NCBI GenBank assembly: GCA_948099385.1
Contig: CANUEZ040000209.1
Coordinates: 2,232,001-2,296,000, forward strand
Source: Fasciola hepatica
Taxonomy: Eukaryota; Platyhelminthes; Trematoda; Plagiorchiida; Fasciolidae
Length of the DNA: 64,000 nucleotides
Reading direction: 5' to 3'
Positions 61,881 to 64,000 of this stretch are shown in pieces (position 1 is the first letter of the stretch; the number at the start of each line of letters is the position of its first letter). The translations under genes were made by a program, and so were the position numbers. The notes under the pieces are model-generated. The model was given only the letters and a program-made list of their open reading frames with translations, was not told the DNA's origin and ran no database searches.

Positions 61881-63995
61881 TTGTGGTTTGGGTGTTCGAC
61901 TGACATTCGTTCACCCCAACCCTTGTTCGTGTCCCCGTGTGGGCTCTGTCCACGTGCAATGCTCATGATTCCCTTAGCGGATCAAACAGCTGTACAATGC
62001 TTCCATCATTTTCAATGGTCAGTTCAGTGTTCAAGCTGCATGGAGAATCATATTATACAAATCTACTCTGCTACTGCTCTATTGCATTGTATGAGCAATC
62101 TGTGTGGATTGTTCATAAGGGAATGCCTTGGTTTTACTTAGGCCCATAAATAGAGAAGTGATGGAACATAGGATTGGATCGGTGTGCGAGAATTTGGTTG
62201 TTACCGTTCAAAGCGAAAGTGAAAGCCGAAGCCAATTTAGGGATTGTGCCATATCATGTATTGTATATGTTGAACAAAGCGTTCAGACCCATATTGGATA
62301 GCCTTGTGGTTTGGGTGTTCGACTGACATTCGTTCACCCCAACCCTTGTTCGTGTCCCCGTGTGGGCTCTGTCCATGTGCAATGCTCATGATTCCCTTAG
62401 CGGATCAAACAGCTGTACAGTGCTTCCATCATTTTCAATGGTCAGTTCAGTGTTCAAGCTGCATGGAGAATCATATTATACAAATCTACTCTGCCACTGC
62501 TCTATTGCATTGTATGAGCAATCTGTGTGGATTGTTCATAAGGGAATGCCTTGGTTTTACTTAGGCCCATAAATAGAGAAGTGATGGAACATAGGATTGG
62601 ATCGGTGTGCGAGAATTTGGTTGTTACCGTTGAAAGCGAAAGCGAAAGCCGAAGCCAATTTGGGGATTGTGCTATATCATGTATTGTATATGTTGAACAA
62701 AGCGTTGAGACCCATATTGGATAGCCTTGTGGTTTGGGTGTTCGACTGACATTCGTTCACCCCAACCCTTGTTCGTGTCCCCGTGTGGGCTCTGTCCATG
62801 TGCAATGCTCATCATTCCCTTAGCGGATCAAACAGCTGTACAGTGCTTCCATCATTTTCAATGGTCAGTTCAGTGTTCAAGCTACATGGAGAATCATATT
62901 ATACAAATCTACTCTGCTACTGCTCTATTGCATTGTATGAGCAATCTGTGTGGATTGTTCATAAGGGATTGCCTTGGTTTTACTTAGGCCCATAAATAGA
63001 GAAGTGATGGAACATAGGATTGGATCGGTGTGCGAGAATTTGGTTGTTACCGTTCAAAGCGAAAGCGAAAGCCGAAGCCAAATTGGGGATTGTGTTATAT
63101 CATGTATTGTATATGTTGAACAAAGCGTTGAGACCCATATCGGATAGCTTTGTGGTTTGGGTGTTCGACTGACATTCGTTCACCCCAACCCTTGTTCGTG
63201 TCCCCGTGTGGGCTCTGTCCATGTGCAATGCTCATGATTCCCTTAGCGGATCAAACAGCCGTACAGTGCTTCCATAATTTTCAATGGTCAGTTCAGTGTT
63301 CAAGCTGCATGGAGAATCATATTATACAAATCTACTCTGCCACTGCTCTATTGCATTGTGTGAGCAATCTGTGTGGATTGTTCATAAGGGAATGCCTTTG
63401 TTTTACTTAGGCCCATAAATAGAGAAGTGATGGAACATAGGATTGGATCGGTGTGCGAGAATTTGGTTGTTACCGTTCAAAGCGAAAGCGAAAGCCGAAG
63501 CCAATTTGGGGATTGTGCTATATCATGTATTGTATATGTTGAACAAAGCGTTGAGACCCATATTGGATAGCCTTGTGGTTTGGGTGTTCGACTGACAATC
63601 AATCACCCCAACCCTTGTTCGTGTCCCCGTGTGGGCTCTGTCCATGTGCAATGCTCATGATTCCCTTAGCGGATCAAACAGCTGTACAGTGCTTCCATAA
63701 TTTTCAATGGTCAGTTCAGTGTTCAAGCTTAATGGGGAATCATATTATACAAATCTACTCTGCTACTGCTCTATTGCATTGTATGAGCAATCTGTGTGGA
63801 TTGTTCATAAGGGAATGCCTTGATTTTACTTAGGCCCATAAATAGAGAAGTGATGGAACATAGGATTGGATCGGTGTGCGAGAATTTGGTTGTTACCGTT
63901 CAAAGCGAAAGCGAAAGCCGAAGCCAGTTTGGGGATTGTGCTATATCATGTAGTGTATATGTTGAACAAAGCGTTGAGACCCATATTGGATAGCC
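61881..63995 (+). repeat. Satellite monomers 146-150, last complete copies
   Basis: Starts are 61881, 62304, 62727, 63150 and 63573. Monomer 146 has ccacgtgc and gtacaatgc. The tail of 147 has gttgaaagcg. Monomer 149 has the rare cagccgtacag (as in 9 and 10), and monomer 150 has acaatcaatcacc (as in 12 and 18) plus aagcttaatgggg. This order of markers matches the start of the window. Confidence 0.93.
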
Positions 63996-64000
63996 TTGTG
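63996..64000 (+). repeat. First 5 bases of monomer 151, cut by window edge
   Basis: The junction TTGTG begins a further monomer, so the array continues past the right edge. Confidence 0.9.

Larger units (their letters stand above)
1..64000 (+). repeat. Satellite DNA array, ~424-bp monomer, 150 complete copies
   Basis: The same roughly 424-bp sequence recurs from end to end with no foreign insertion. Successive junction starts (400, 823, 1248, 1673, 2096 and so on to 63573) give a mean period of 423.98 bp over 149 intervals. All copies run in the same direction. Neighbouring copies usually differ at only a handful of sites, and the same alternatives recur: ataatttt/atcatttt, gctactg/gccactg, gtatgagc/gcatgagc/gtgtgagc, GG/GGGG before attgttc, ccttgg/cctttg/ccttga, ccaattt/ccagttt, and gcgttgag/gctttcag/gcgttcag. 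Shared alternatives shuffled among copies are typical of a satellite evolving by unequal exchange and conversion. The setting is inferred to be eukaryotic heterochromatin. The monomer family and host are not recognised. Confidence 0.97.

Noticed and set aside
1..64000. CRISPR array
   Set aside because: The period is about 424 bp and the whole unit is repeated; there are no short repeats alternating with unique spacers.
1..64000. rDNA spacer or tandem LTR array
   Set aside because: There is no rRNA gene, primer-binding site, polypurine tract, gag/pol remnant or target duplication in 64 kb; only the one monomer family is present.
1..64000. Telomeric or simple-sequence tract
   Set aside because: No TTAGGG-, TTTAGGG- or TTAGG-type runs and no microsatellite longer than the three-hexamer tract inside the monomer.

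Overview
The whole window is one uninterrupted block of tandemly repeated satellite DNA. If a monomer is counted from the TTG at the conserved agc(c/t)-TTGTG junction, there are 150 complete monomers (first start 400, last start 63573). A truncated copy lies at 1-399 and the first 5 bases of the next copy at 63996-64000. Every copy is in the same head-to-tail orientation. Monomers are 422-427 bp and almost all are 423 or 425 bp; that difference is a 2-bp G-run indel (gtgtggattg versus gtgtggggattg). I found no rRNA, tRNA, transposon, CRISPR array, unique spacer or credible protein-coding gene. Open frames of 60-132 codons recur in every monomer, but they start at TTG or GTG, are interrupted in many sister copies by 1-2 bp indels or stop substitutions, and vary at amino-acid-changing positions. 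I regard them as by-products of a repeat with few stops.

An array like this points to a eukaryotic nuclear chromosome, most likely centromeric, pericentromeric or other heterochromatin. I do not recognise the monomer as a named satellite and cannot name the organism.

Layout: local higher-order repeats (HORs) lie on top of the basic monomer. Positions 1-4637 hold an E-type family (tttgagtg junction) with an 846-bp dimer duplication. Positions 4863-10027 hold two apparently identical copies of a six-monomer, 2550-bp unit. Positions 10.2-25 kb hold looser 5-6-monomer repeats. Positions 25-33.5 kb hold six- and four-monomer repeats with their own markers. Positions 33.5-41.5 kb are mixed and include one unusually divergent monomer (37318-37742). 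Positions 41.5-48.8 kb hold a clear five-monomer HOR with a 2117-2118 bp period, which breaks down to a two-monomer period up to about 50 kb. Positions 50-59.8 kb hold a 15-16-monomer duplication. The E-type family returns from 53.4 kb, and markers at the window end repeat the order seen at its start, which suggests a long-range period near 59 kb.

No genes work together here. The biology that can be read is array evolution: unequal exchange, gene conversion and local amplification, plus two strongly conserved parts of the monomer that could be binding sites or simply have been homogenised.
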